DNA from: Sphingomonas sp. PL-96 | GTDB taxonomy: Bacteria > Pseudomonadota > Alphaproteobacteria > Sphingomonadales > Sphingomonadaceae | Reading direction: 5' to 3' | Length of the DNA: 64,000 nucleotides | Assembly: GCF_020707215.1 (NCBI RefSeq) | Contig: NZ_JAJFET010000007.1 | Coordinates: 1-64,000, forward strand | Shown: in pieces, positions 29,316 through 38,538 of the stretch | How positions within the stretch are numbered: position 1 is the stretch's first letter | Layout of the letters: every line of letters begins with the position of its first letter | The notes under the pieces: model-generated | Databases searched by the model: none | The model's input: only the letters and a program-made list of their open reading frames with translations | What the model was told of the DNA's origin: nothing | Made by a program: the position numbers and the translations under genes

Positions 29316-29535
29316 GCGCGTCCTCCCCCGCTTGGGACACCTTGCCGGCGTCGCGATCCGCAATCAGCTGGCCACCGGCACCATAGTTTTCGGTGGACAG
29401 TTCGGTGATGTTGATCTGGACGGCGGCCGGGTTCTTGCCCAGCCGCTCGACCAGCGAACGCGTGACGTCGGCGACAATCGCCGCCTTCTGCTCGCGCGAG
29501 GCGGCGCCGGCCAGGCGAATGTCGACGAACGGCAT
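29296..29535 (-). CDS. 4-oxalocrotonate tautomerase family protein
   Basis: Small enolase-superfamily-unrelated tautomerase of 79 residues. Met1 is followed by Pro2, the catalytic N-terminal proline after Met removal. The body PFVDIRLAGAASREQKAAI and VQINITELSTENYGAGGQL follows the 4-OT pattern. An extra 15-residue tail, DRDAGKVSQAGEDAH, extends beyond most 4-OT proteins and arises where the gene overlaps the next one. Its ATG overlaps the nusA stop as TGATG, and its 3' end overlaps the YlxR-L7Ae start by 20 bases, so it is fully embedded in the operon. The substrate is unknown. Its place in a translation operon is unusual. Confidence 0.87.
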   Translation of the reverse strand: MPFVDIRLAGAASREQKAAIVADVTRSLVERLGKNPAAVQINITELSTENYGAGGQLIADRDAGKVSQAGEDAHAEPSQ

Positions 29536-31151
29536 CAGGCCTCGGCCTCCTCGCCGGTGGACGCTTCGGCCGGAGCCTCCTCGTCATCGAACCAGTGCGC
29601 ACGCGCGGCCATGATGATCTCGTTGCCCTGTTCGTCGCTGAGACCATATTCGGCCAGGATGCCGCCCTTGGGCTCGCTGCGCTTGGCGGCATCGTCGTTG
29701 CGGCGACGCGGCTCGGCGCGCTTCTTCTCGACCAGCTCGTCGGTGGCGAGATCGGCCAAATCGTCGAGCGTCTTGATGCCCGCCTTGCCGAGCGTCACCA
29801 GCATGGCCTCGGTCAGGTACGGGATGTCGGCCAGCGCGTCCTCGACACCCAGCGCGCGGCGCGCCTCGCGGTTGGCTTCCTCGCGGCGCTCGAGCGCTTC
29901 CTGGGCGCGGTTCTGCAGCTCGGCGGCCAGATCCTCGTCGAAGCCCTCGATCGCGGCGAGTTCGTCGACCTCGACATAGGCAACTTCTTCCAGTGCGCCG
30001 AAGCCTTCGGCCACCAGCAGCTGAGCCAGCGTCTCGTCGACGTCCAGCTCGCCTTCGAACATCGCCGAACGCTCGACGAATTCCTTCTGGCGCTTCTCCG
30101 ACGCATCGGCCTCGGTCAGGATGTCGATCGCCTTGGCAGTCAGCTGGCTGGCCAGGCGCACGTTCTGGCCGCGGCGGCCGATCGCCAGCGAAAGCTGATC
30201 GTCAGGGACGACCACCTCGATGCGATCCTCTTCCTCGTCGATCACGACGCGGCTGACGTTCGCCGGCTGCAGCGCGTTGACCACAAAGGTCGCCGTGTCT
30301 TCCGACCAGGGGATGATGTCGATCTTCTCGCCCTGCATTTCCTGGACGACCGCCTGAACGCGGCTGCCCTTCATGCCGACGCACGCGCCGACCGGGTCGA
30401 TCGAGCTGTCGCGGCTGATGACGCCGATCTTGGCGCGCGAGCCCGGATCGCGGGCGGCCGCCTTGATTTCGATGATGCCGTCGTAGATCTCGGGCACTTC
30501 CTGCGCGAACAGCTTCTTCATGAAGTCGGGGTGCGCACGGCTGAGGAAGATCTGCGGCCCGCGGTTCTCGCGGCGGACGTTCAGGATCAGCGAGCGGGTG
30601 CGATCGCCGACGCGAACTGCTTCGCGCGGGATCTGCTGGTCGCGGCGGATCACGCCCTCGGCGCGGCCCAGGTCGACCACGACATGACCGAACTCGACAC
30701 GCTTGACGACGCCGGTGATAATCTCACCCACGCGGTCCTTGAATTCCTCGAACTGGCGCTCGCGCTCAGCGTCACGGACCTTCTGGAAGATCACCTGCTT
30801 GGCGGCCTGCGCCGCGATGCGGCCGAACTCGATCGGGGGCAGCGGATCGACGATATAGTCGCCGACGACCGCGCCCTTCTGGAGCTTCTGCGCCTGGGCG
30901 ACGTCGACCTGCTTGAAATAATCGTCGACGGCCTCGACCACCTCGACCACGCGCCACAGGCGCAGGTCGCCGGTGTTCGGATCGAGCTTGGCGCGGATGT
31001 CGTTTTCGGCGCCATAGCGCGCGCGGGCGGCGCGCTGGATCGCGTCCTCCATCGCCTCGATGACGATGCCCTTGTCGATCAGCTTCTCGCGCGCGACCGA
31101 ATCGGCAATGGCGATCAGTTCGGCGCGGTTGGCGGTAACGGCAGTGGCCAT
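29535..31151 (-). CDS. nusA: Transcription termination/antitermination factor NusA
   Basis: RNA-polymerase-associated elongation factor, 538 residues. The N-terminal domain begins AELIAIADSVAREKLIDKG, followed by S1 (VGEIITGVVKRVEFGHVVVDLG), KH1 and KH2 (VGACVGMKGSRVQAVVQEM). A C-terminal helix-hairpin-helix region includes IPYLTEAMLVTLGKAGIKTLDDLADL, quoted in part. An acidic end, EEAPAEASTGEEAEA, is typical of alphaproteobacteria. It follows rimP by four bases and is coupled to the tautomerase gene by a TGATG overlap. Confidence 0.97.
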   Translation of the reverse strand: MATAVTANRAELIAIADSVAREKLIDKGIVIEAMEDAIQRAARARYGAENDIRAKLDPNTGDLRLWRVVEVVEAVDDYFKQVDVAQAQKLQKGAVVGDYIVDPLPPIEFGRIAAQAAKQVIFQKVRDAERERQFEEFKDRVGEIITGVVKRVEFGHVVVDLGRAEGVIRRDQQIPREAVRVGDRTRSLILNVRRENRGPQIFLSRAHPDFMKKLFAQEVPEIYDGIIEIKAAARDPGSRAKIGVISRDSSIDPVGACVGMKGSRVQAVVQEMQGEKIDIIPWSEDTATFVVNALQPANVSRVVIDEEEDRIEVVVPDDQLSLAIGRRGQNVRLASQLTAKAIDILTEADASEKRQKEFVERSAMFEGELDVDETLAQLLVAEGFGALEEVAYVEVDELAAIEGFDEDLAAELQNRAQEALERREEANREARRALGVEDALADIPYLTEAMLVTLGKAGIKTLDDLADLATDELVEKKRAEPRRRNDDAAKRSEPKGGILAEYGLSDEQGNEIIMAARAHWFDDEEAPAEASTGEEAEA

Positions 31152-31155
31152 GGGC

Positions 31156-31698
31156 TTACCCTTCTACTTCGATGATGTCGTCCGCCCCGCTCGCGTCGAG
31201 CGGCTGGGTGGCGGCGAGGAGCTTGTCGGTGATGGTGAGCTTGGCGTCGGCGACCGCGGCGAACGGGATCGTCATCGCGCGAAACTTGCGGACGTCGATC
31301 GTGATCTGGTCGCCCTCGACCCCGACGAGATCGCCGGTCAGCTGCTTGCGGCCCTCGATCGGCTCGACCAGCGTGATGCGCGCTTCCTGCCCTGCCCAGT
31401 CGGCAAAGTCCTGAAGCCGCGTCAACGGACGGTCGATGCCGGGCGAGGAGACCTCCAGCCGATACGCACCCTCGATCGGGTCGCGACCCTCGGCCTCCAG
31501 CGCGTCGAACACGTCCGACAGGCGCCGCGACAGCGTGGCGCAGTCGTCGATTGTCAGCTGGCGGGTGTCGGGGCGCTCGGCCATGACCTGCAGCGTCGGG
31601 TCCGACTTGCCGCCGAACATCTTCACGCGCACCAGCGCCAGCCCCAGGGCCTTCGCCTCGGGCTCGATCAGCCGGTTGAGTTCGGCGATGTCCGCCAA
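31156..31698 (-). CDS. rimP: Ribosome maturation factor RimP
   Basis: 30S assembly factor, 180 residues when started at the TTG at 31698 (MADIAELNRLIEPEAKALGL). That start has GGAGCGTGGA upstream and matches the family N-terminus. The frame is open to an ATG at 31812, which would add 38 residues without similarity. The signature is LEVSSPGIDRPLTRLQDF near residue 90, and the C-terminal SH3-like domain follows with the end DDIIEVEG. It is the first gene of the leftward translation operon, as is usual. The start codon choice is the only uncertainty. Confidence 0.93.
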   Translation of the reverse strand: MADIAELNRLIEPEAKALGLALVRVKMFGGKSDPTLQVMAERPDTRQLTIDDCATLSRRLSDVFDALEAEGRDPIEGAYRLEVSSPGIDRPLTRLQDFADWAGQEARITLVEPIEGRKQLTGDLVGVEGDQITIDVRKFRAMTIPFAAVADAKLTITDKLLAATQPLDASGADDIIEVEG

Positions 31699-31776
31699 TC
31701 CACGCTCCAGTTCGTTGCGGCCGGCAGTCGCCGGTCCTCCAAAGTCGGTTCGAACCAAGGTACGCCCCGTCGTCGC

Positions 31777-31793
31777 CGGACCCGTGGGGTCCG
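31777..31793. promoter_or_regulatory. Small hairpin upstream of rimP
   Basis: CGGACCC-GTG-GGGTCCG is a perfect 7-bp stem with a three-base loop, about 80 bases before the rimP start in the divergent gap with the sugar dehydrogenase gene. It could be a leader hairpin or an operator. No T-tract follows on either strand. Confidence 0.35.
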
Positions 31794-31928
31794 ACCTCGC
31801 CAAGGTTTCCAATGTCGAGAACAGCCGCGATATAGGGCGTTCGCCGGATCAGGACAAGCGCGAAACGCGCGGGGATCCGCGCAACGCCGCAGCGCCGCCC
31901 GCGTTGAGGCACCAACAGGGAGATCTTC

Positions 31929-33095
31929 ATGCGCCGATTCATCGCCTGCACCACCGCCGCTATCCTGGTCGCCGCATGCGGCACTCCCAATGATCCGGCC
32001 AACGCCGGCGGCAACACCGCCGCACCTCAGGCTGCCGGCACGGCAGAGGGTCGCCCCTTTCAGGTGACCCCCGTCACCAGCCTGGACTCCCCTTGGGCGA
32101 TGACCTTCCTGCCGGACGGACGGATGCTGGTGACCGAAAAGGGCGGCCGCATGCTGCTGGTGCAGCAGGCCAGCGGAAGCAACACGGTTACTTGGCCGGT
32201 TACCGGCATTCCCGCCACAGACAGCGAAGGACAAGGCGGCCTCATGGACGTGGTCGCTGCCCCCGACTTCGTGCGCAGCAAGCTCGTCTATTTCTCGGGC
32301 TCGGTGACCGGCCCCGGCGGCAAGGGAGTCAAGCTGTGGCGCGGCCGCTTCGTGCATGATGCCGAGCAGGGCGCGCGGCTGGAGGGCGTCACCGAGCTGT
32401 TCAGCGCAACGCCCTTTGTCCCGGGCGACGGCCACTACTCGGGCCGTATCGCTTTTGCGCCCGACGGCAAGCACCTGTTTTTCACCAACGGCGAGCGGCA
32501 GAAGTTCGATCCCGCCCAGGACCCCAAGGCCACGCTCGGCAAGGTCCTGCGCCTGACCCTGGACGGCAAGCCGGCCGGCGATCCCGCCCTCACCGCGCGC
32601 GGCTTCCACCCCGCGGTCTGGTCCTATGGCCATCGTAACCTGCTCGGCCTCGCCTTCGATGCCCAGGGCAATCTGTGGGAGCAGGAGATGGGTCCCAAGG
32701 GCGGCGACGAGGTGAATTTGGTCCTGCCCGGCCGCAACTATGGCTGGCCCAAGGCGTCGAACGGCAGCCACTATGATGGCCGCGACATCCCGGACCACAA
32801 GCCCGGCGACGGCTTCGAACCGCCCAAGGTCTGGTGGAACCCCGTGATCTCGCCGGGCGGGCTGATGGTCTATTCGGGCGCGATGTTCCCGGAATGGCAG
32901 GGCGATCTGTTCATCGGCGGACTGTCGAGCGAGTCGCTCGTGCATGTCGACGTGAACGGCACCGACGCAGCCAAGGGCGACCAGTGGCCGATGGGCAAGC
33001 GCATCCGCGACGTCGAGCAGGGCCCGGACGGCGCGATCTGGCTGCTGGAGGACGGCGAAGGCGGCCGGCTGCTGAAGCTTTCAAAGGCGGGATGA
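31929..33095 (+). CDS. PQQ-dependent sugar dehydrogenase-like lipoprotein
   Basis: Soluble-type glucose/aldose sugar dehydrogenase (GSDH/YliI family), 388 residues, a six-bladed beta-propeller oxidising sugars with PQQ. The signal peptide ends in a lipobox, AAILVAAC (Cys17), so it is probably an anchored periplasmic lipoprotein. Family motifs are visible: LDSPWAMTFLPDGRMLVTEK, GHYSGRIAFAPDGKHLFFTNG, SYGHRNLLGLAFD, WEQEMGPKGGDEVN and LLEDGEGGRLLKL. It stands alone, between rimP (divergent) and a repeat-rich gap. No PQQ biosynthesis genes are in the window, so the cofactor source is unknown. Confidence 0.9.
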   Translation: MRRFIACTTAAILVAACGTPNDPANAGGNTAAPQAAGTAEGRPFQVTPVTSLDSPWAMTFLPDGRMLVTEKGGRMLLVQQASGSNTVTWPVTGIPATDSEGQGGLMDVVAAPDFVRSKLVYFSGSVTGPGGKGVKLWRGRFVHDAEQGARLEGVTELFSATPFVPGDGHYSGRIAFAPDGKHLFFTNGERQKFDPAQDPKATLGKVLRLTLDGKPAGDPALTARGFHPAVWSYGHRNLLGLAFDAQGNLWEQEMGPKGGDEVNLVLPGRNYGWPKASNGSHYDGRDIPDHKPGDGFEPPKVWWNPVISPGGLMVYSGAMFPEWQGDLFIGGLSSESLVHVDVNGTDAAKGDQWPMGKRIRDVEQGPDGAIWLLEDGEGGRLLKLSKAG

Positions 33096-33131
33096 GGCCG
33101 GGAGGCTCACGCAGCCCCCCTTCCATTTGCC

Positions 33132-33269
33132 TCGAGTAGCCGTCGAGTAGCTGCGAAGCAGCGTATTGAGACGGCGTATCGAGAGGTCGCCTCCCCGGGC
33201 GGCACCTCGATACGAGCCCCCGATACGCTCCTTACGGAGCTACTCGGTCTCTACTCGGCACGAACGGGG
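33132..33269. repeat. Long inverted-repeat element family B, copy 1
   Basis: A run of nested repeats between CGAGTAGCC on the left and GGCACGAACGG on the right, with internal CGTATCGA and TCGATACG modules. It is related to the elements at 43664, 45529 and 50237 through the CCGTTCGTGC end and the CGTATCGA/TCGATACG modules, but is more diverged. It fills the gap between the sugar dehydrogenase and hisZ, both of which end here. Confidence 0.65.
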
Positions 33270-33286
33270 AAAGGGAGGAAAACCTC

Positions 33287-34387
33287 TCACCCCAGCGCGA
33301 CCGGGCCTGCATCCCCTAGCCGATGCGTGCACAGCTGCGCCTCGGGCGTGTCGTCTGCGGTCAGCGCCGCGACCGTCACCCAGCCCTCGGCCCTGAGCGC
33401 CGCGCCGGCTGCGACCGGCGTCCCGAACGGCAGGAACAGCCGCCGCCGCGCGTCCGCGCCGATGCCCGCGTCGAGCAGCACGTCGGCATAGAGCGAGAAG
33501 CCCACCGCCGGCTCGGCGCGGCCGTCCTCGCCGACCACGGCATAGGCGCCGCCGCGGCCGATCTGTGCGCGCAGGTCGCGCGCGAACAGCGAGAAGCCGA
33601 CCCAGCTCTGATATTCGAATCCATGCCGCTCCGTCGGATCAAGCGTCAGCGCCGCGCTGCCGCGGATCGCCTCGGCGATCGCCTCCAGCCCGTCGAGCCT
33701 GGTGCGCAGCGTTCCCGCCACATCGCTCGCGCGCAGCCCGGCGAGCGCCTGGTCAAACGGCCCCGCCGCCTGGATCAGCGGCAGATAGGCCGGGTCGATC
33801 GCCGCGACCGCACTGGCGTCCTTGCCGTCGAGCGCCTCGCGCAGCGCGGTCAGCTGCTCGGGCGCCAGCGTGTCGCCGGCCAGCGCGTCGAGCAGGTCCG
33901 GCAGGGTGAAGTCGACCGACACGTCCGAAAGCCCGGCAGCCGCCAGTGCCTCCACGGCGACGGTCACCACCTCACGCACCGCCGCCACGCTGTCGAGGCC
34001 GATCAGCTCGGCACCGATCTGGCGCAGCGCCCGGCGCTGGTCGAGATCGGCGGCGCGCAGCCGCAGCACCGGGCCAGCGTAGCACAGCCGCACCGGACGC
34101 GGGTGATGGCCCATGCGAGTCGCGGCGATGCGGCCGACCTGCGCCGTCATGTCAGGGCGGATCGCCAGCGTGCGCTGCGACACCGGATCGACGAAGCGGA
34201 CGGCATCCTGCGCGCGCGCCGCCTTCAGCCGGCGGCCGAGCGCGTCCTCATATTCGGCAAGCGGCGGATCGACCTGTTCATAGCCATAGCTGCGCGCGAC
34301 CGACAGCACGCGCCCTTCGAACCGCGCCACCGCATCGGCAGCGGGCGGCAGGCGGTCGTGGAACCCTTCGGGCAAAAGGCCGGTCAT
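33287..34387 (-). CDS. hisZ: ATP phosphoribosyltransferase regulatory subunit HisZ
   Basis: Catalytically inactive histidyl-tRNA synthetase paralogue that activates the short-form HisG in histidine synthesis, 366 residues. Class II synthetase-like features include LLPEGFHDRLPPAADAV, EQVDPPLAEYEDALGRR, RTLAIRPDMTAQVGRIAATRM, and GFEYQSWVGFSLFARDLRAQIGRGGAY (in part). No anticodon-binding domain of HisS is present and the length suits HisZ. The ATG at 34387 has AGGA upstream. The frame continues 24 codons further without similarity. hisG is not in the window. The gene lies downstream of serA in the same direction across a family A repeat. Confidence 0.9.
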   Translation of the reverse strand: MTGLLPEGFHDRLPPAADAVARFEGRVLSVARSYGYEQVDPPLAEYEDALGRRLKAARAQDAVRFVDPVSQRTLAIRPDMTAQVGRIAATRMGHHPRPVRLCYAGPVLRLRAADLDQRRALRQIGAELIGLDSVAAVREVVTVAVEALAAAGLSDVSVDFTLPDLLDALAGDTLAPEQLTALREALDGKDASAVAAIDPAYLPLIQAAGPFDQALAGLRASDVAGTLRTRLDGLEAIAEAIRGSAALTLDPTERHGFEYQSWVGFSLFARDLRAQIGRGGAYAVVGEDGRAEPAVGFSLYADVLLDAGIGADARRRLFLPFGTPVAAGAALRAEGWVTVAALTADDTPEAQLCTHRLGDAGPVALG

Positions 34388-34490
34388 CGCAAAATCCTGT
34401 TGGGCGCAGCCCCGATCGGCGCGCCTCGGCCAGCTACGGGATGCATGCGCGCCCGACAAGCTTGGTCGGCGCGGCCACCCCTTGCAGGCC

Positions 34491-34514
34491 CGTACCCCGG
34501 CGAAGGCCGGGGTA
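34491..34514. repeat. Palindromic repeat family A, copy 5 (single)
   Basis: CGTACCCCGGCGAAGGCCGG continuing GGTACG is a fully symmetric version: the outer GTAC also pairs. It sits just after serA and before hisZ, without an inverted partner nearby, and could also work as a terminator-like hairpin for serA. Confidence 0.8.
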
Positions 34515-34531
34515 CGATGCTAGGTTGCTCC

Positions 34532-36109
34532 TTAGAACGCCAGCGCCATCGCGGTGCGCACGCCCGGCAGGCTGCGGACCCTGGTGGCAAGCTCCGGCGT
34601 CACCGGCTCGTCGACCGACAGCAGCAGGATCGCCTCGCCACCCGCATTGCGGCGGCCGAGGTGGAAGGTGCCGATGTTGACGCCCGCCTCACCCAGCGTG
34701 GTGCCCAGGCGGCCGATGAAGCCCGGCGCGTCCTCGTTGACGATGTAGAGCATGTGCCCGGCCAGATCGGCCTCGACCTTGATGCCGAACAGTTCGACCA
34801 GACGCGGCGCCTGGTTGCCGAACAGCGTGCCTGCGACCGAACGGTCACCCGCCTCGGTCCGCACCGTCACGCGCACCAGCGTGTGATAGTCGCCCTCACG
34901 CTCATTGCGCACTTCGCGCACTTCCAGCCCGCGCTCCCGGGCAAGGAAGGGCGCGTTGACCATGTTCACCGTGTCCGAATGGACGCGCATCAGGCCCGCG
35001 AGCACCGCGCCGGTGATCGGCTTCTGGTTGAGCTCGGCGGCCGCACCCTCGACCTCGATCGAAATCGAGCTGAGTGCGCCATGCGCCAGCTGCCCCACCA
35101 GGCTCCCGAGCTTTTCGGCCAGCGCCATGTACGGCTTGAGCTTGGGCGCTTCCTCAGCCGACAGCGACGGCATGTTGAGCGCGTTGGTGACGCCGCCCGA
35201 TACCAGGAAGTCGGCCATCTGCTCGGCGACCTGGATCGCGACATTGACCTGCGCCTCCGTGGTGGACGCGCCCAGATGCGGCGTCGACACGAAGTTGGGT
35301 GTGCCGAACAGCGGCGATTCCTTGGCCGGCTCGGTCACGAACACGTCGAGCGCGGCGCCTGCGATATGGCCCGAGTCGAGCCCCTGCTTCAGCGCCGCCT
35401 CGTCGATCAAGCCGCCGCGCGCGCAGTTGATGATGCGCACGCCCTTCTTGGTCTTGGCAAGATTCTCGGCCGACAGGATGTTGCGGGTCTGGTCGGTGAG
35501 CGGGGTGTGCAGCGTGATGAAGTCGGCACGCGCGAGCAGCGTTTCGAGGTCGACCTTCTCCACGCCCATCTCGATCGCGCGCTCCGGTGTGAGGAACGGA
35601 TCGAATGCCACGACCTTCATCTTGAGGCCACGCGCACGGTCGGCGACGATCGAGCCGATGTTGCCCGCACCGATCAGGCCGAGCGTCTTGGCGGTCAGTT
35701 CGACGCCCATGAAGCGGTTCTTTTCCCACTTGCCGGCCTGGGTCGAGGCGTCGGCCTCCGGCAGCTGGCGGGCGAGCGCGAACATCAGCGCGATGGCATG
35801 CTCGGCGGTCGTGATCGAGTTACCGAACGGGGTGTTCATCACCACCACGCCGCGGGCGGAGGCGGCGGGGATGTCGACATTGTCGACGCCGATGCCGGCG
35901 CGCCCGACCACCTTGAGGTTGGTCGCAGCGTCGAGGATTTCCTGCGTCACCTTGGTCGAGGAGCGGATGGCGAGGCCGTCATACTGGCCGATGATGGCCT
36001 TCAGTTCGTCGGGCGTCTTGCCGGTGATCTCGTCCACCTCGACCCCGCGCTCGCGGAAGATCTGGGCGGCCTTGGGATCCATTTTGTCGGAGATGAGGAC
36101 TTTGGGCAT
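34532..36109 (-). CDS. serA: D-3-phosphoglycerate dehydrogenase
   Basis: First enzyme of serine synthesis, oxidising 3-phosphoglycerate with NAD. The 525-residue long form has the substrate domain (MPKVLISDKMDPKAAQIF), the NAD-binding domain with [34 protein letters not shown] and the catalytic His in STPHLGASTTEAQ. An intervening domain follows, with a C-terminal ACT domain (MLYIVNEDAPGFIGRLGTTLGEAGVNI, in part) that usually binds serine for feedback control. It follows serC after a 120-base gap that carries two palindromes of family C, giving a serC-serA operon. Confidence 0.97.
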   Translation of the reverse strand: MPKVLISDKMDPKAAQIFRERGVEVDEITGKTPDELKAIIGQYDGLAIRSSTKVTQEILDAATNLKVVGRAGIGVDNVDIPAASARGVVVMNTPFGNSITTAEHAIALMFALARQLPEADASTQAGKWEKNRFMGVELTAKTLGLIGAGNIGSIVADRARGLKMKVVAFDPFLTPERAIEMGVEKVDLETLLARADFITLHTPLTDQTRNILSAENLAKTKKGVRIINCARGGLIDEAALKQGLDSGHIAGAALDVFVTEPAKESPLFGTPNFVSTPHLGASTTEAQVNVAIQVAEQMADFLVSGGVTNALNMPSLSAEEAPKLKPYMALAEKLGSLVGQLAHGALSSISIEVEGAAAELNQKPITGAVLAGLMRVHSDTVNMVNAPFLARERGLEVREVRNEREGDYHTLVRVTVRTEAGDRSVAGTLFGNQAPRLVELFGIKVEADLAGHMLYIVNEDAPGFIGRLGTTLGEAGVNIGTFHLGRRNAGGEAILLLSVDEPVTPELATRVRSLPGVRTAMALAF

Positions 36110-36137
36110 GGGTCGGTCCTTGGAAATTTTGTGCAGT

Positions 36138-36157
36138 GCTCCTGCGCAGGCAGGAGC
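36138..36157. repeat. Palindromic repeat family C, copy 1
   Basis: GCTCCTGCGCAGGCAGGAGC has 8-bp arms around GCAG. It is paired with a second copy at 36192-36211 in the serC-serA gap. Its central GCGCAGGC is shared with family A copy 4. Confidence 0.85.
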
Positions 36158-36191
36158 CTAGAGTTTTCAAGCGAGACGCGTGTGGCCCTGG

Positions 36192-36211
36192 GCTCCTGCC
36201 TTCGCAGGAGC
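36192..36211. repeat. Palindromic repeat family C, copy 2
   Basis: GCTCCTGCCTTCGCAGGAGC has 8-bp arms around CTTC. On the other strand its centre is GCGAAGGC, identical to the core of family A copies 1, 3 and 5. It lies 18 bases after the serC stop codon. Confidence 0.85.
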
Positions 36212-36229
36212 ACGTCAGAGCGCGCAGGA

Positions 36230-37411
<1,182 letters not shown>

Positions 37412-37468
37412 AATAGTCTCTCCTCACAGAGAGCACGCGCTGCGTTGGGACAGCGTGGCCCGCCGACG
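37412..37468 (-). promoter_or_regulatory. serC leader-like RNA element
   Basis: On the minus strand two hairpins lie directly before serC. CACGCTG pairs with CAGCG-C-GTG around TCCCAACG (37434-37457), and CTCTC pairs with GAGAG around TGTGAG (37418-37433). The second stem contains the GGAGAG Shine-Dalgarno sequence. Position and structure match the serC leader motif described upstream of serC-serA operons in alphaproteobacteria, thought to regulate serine synthesis. The Rfam match could not be run here. Confidence 0.65.
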
Positions 37469-37496
37469 GCCCTAGCGGCGCGACGAGGCTTGTCAA
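37469..37496 (-). promoter_or_regulatory. Candidate promoter of serC-serA
   Basis: On the minus strand a perfect TTGACA (37491-37496) is followed after 16 bases by TAGGGC (37469-37474), placing the transcription start just ahead of the serC leader hairpins. The -35 is ideal, the -10 is GC-rich. Confidence 0.5.
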
Positions 37497-37615
37497 CGGT
37501 GGCACGTCCGAACCGGACGAACTTGCCCGCAAAGGCGACGGGGCGAGCCTCCGCCCGCGCGAGCCGGGAAGCGGCGGGTGGCGCGGATGGCGTCCACTCC
37601 GCTACACCGCCGGCC

Positions 37616-38302
37616 ATGCTCGTTTTGCGTCGGTTCCTCGCCCTGCTGCTGCCCCTGATGCTCGCAGGGTGCATCTTCGGCGGAGGACGGGAGGAGCGCC
37701 GCCCGGCCCCGCGTCCGCGCGGCAGCGGTCCGGTGACGGTGGTCGGTCAGACGCCGCGCGATACCCAGCAATGCTATGCCGACCTGTCACGCGCGGGCGT
37801 GCGGTTCAGCCCGCTACCCGACCGCGACTATGGCGGCGGCTGCCTGGTGCTGGGCGCGGTGCAGCTGATCGACTTCGGCACGCCGACCGCAGGCCTGAAG
37901 GCGATCCGCTGCCCCACCGCCCGCGCCTTTGTCGGCTGGGTCCAGCACGGCGTCGGGCCGGCCGCCCGCCAGATCCTGGGCAGCGACGTGGTGCGGATCG
38001 AAAGCTATGGCAGCTATGTCTGTCGCGGCATCGTCGGCCAGGGATCAGCGGGTTCGGCCAAGCTGTCGCAGCACGGGCTTGCCAACGCCATCGACATCGG
38101 CGGCTTCGTGCTCGCCGACGGGCGTCGCATCAGCATCGAGCGGGACTGGCGATCGAGCGACCCGGCGGTGCAGCAGTTCCTGCAGGTGGTGCATCGCTCC
38201 GCCTGCAGGCGCTTCAAGACGGTGCTCGGGCCCGACTATAACGCCGCGCATTACAACCATTTGCACTTCGACATGGGCGGTCGCGGCGGCTTCTGCCGGT
38301 GA
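37616..38302 (+). CDS. Extensin-like domain lipoprotein
   Basis: Extensin-like C-terminal family protein (pfam06904-type), 228 residues. The signal peptide ends in the lipobox LMLAGC (Cys19). A basic Pro-rich linker follows, then the conserved domain with CYADLSRAGVRFSPLPD, CPTARAFVGW, the metal-ligand-like HGLANAIDIGGF and a C-terminal HYNHLHFDMG. The H-x6-D and H-x-H pattern resembles LAS/VanY-type peptidases, so a peptidoglycan-related metallopeptidase role is plausible but unproven. The ATG at 37616 starts the signal peptide. The frame is open far upstream, but only as an antisense shadow of hisZ, serA and serC. Confidence 0.85.
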   Translation: MLVLRRFLALLLPLMLAGCIFGGGREERRPAPRPRGSGPVTVVGQTPRDTQQCYADLSRAGVRFSPLPDRDYGGGCLVLGAVQLIDFGTPTAGLKAIRCPTARAFVGWVQHGVGPAARQILGSDVVRIESYGSYVCRGIVGQGSAGSAKLSQHGLANAIDIGGFVLADGRRISIERDWRSSDPAVQQFLQVVHRSACRRFKTVLGPDYNAAHYNHLHFDMGGRGGFCR

Positions 38303-38324
38303 AAGGCTCCGCATCCCGGGTCCC

Positions 38325-38402
38325 GCGCAGGCGGAGACCGAGTGCCACGCAGACCGGTGCCCGGCGGCGTCCGCGGCCCCAAGCTCCCGCCGGCGCGGGA
38401 GC
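38325..38402. repeat. Two further palindromic repeats before the LOG-family gene
   Basis: At 38383-38402 GCTCCCGCCGGCGCGGGAGC is a perfect 8-4-8 palindrome, a GC-shifted relative of family C. At 38325-38332 the core GCGCAGGC reappears inside imperfect arms (GGGTCCC on the left, GGAGACC on the right). Both lie in the 236-base gap between the extensin-like gene and the LOG gene. Confidence 0.65.
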
Positions 38403-38538
38403 ACGAAGAAGGAAGCGAGTGCCAGAACAGCCTCCACCTACCCGCACTGCCCCGCTTGCGCCGCGCGGCAGCCGCTCTAGATTGGTCCGCTTTCGTCCGG
38501 CGCGCGTTCCGTTTGCCCCGGCTGTTGCAGGAAGTTTC

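Noticed and set aside
31744-31760. GGTTCGAACC, resembling a tRNA T-arm
   Set aside because: The string is simply palindromic. No acceptor stem, anticodon arm or CCA partner fits on either strand.
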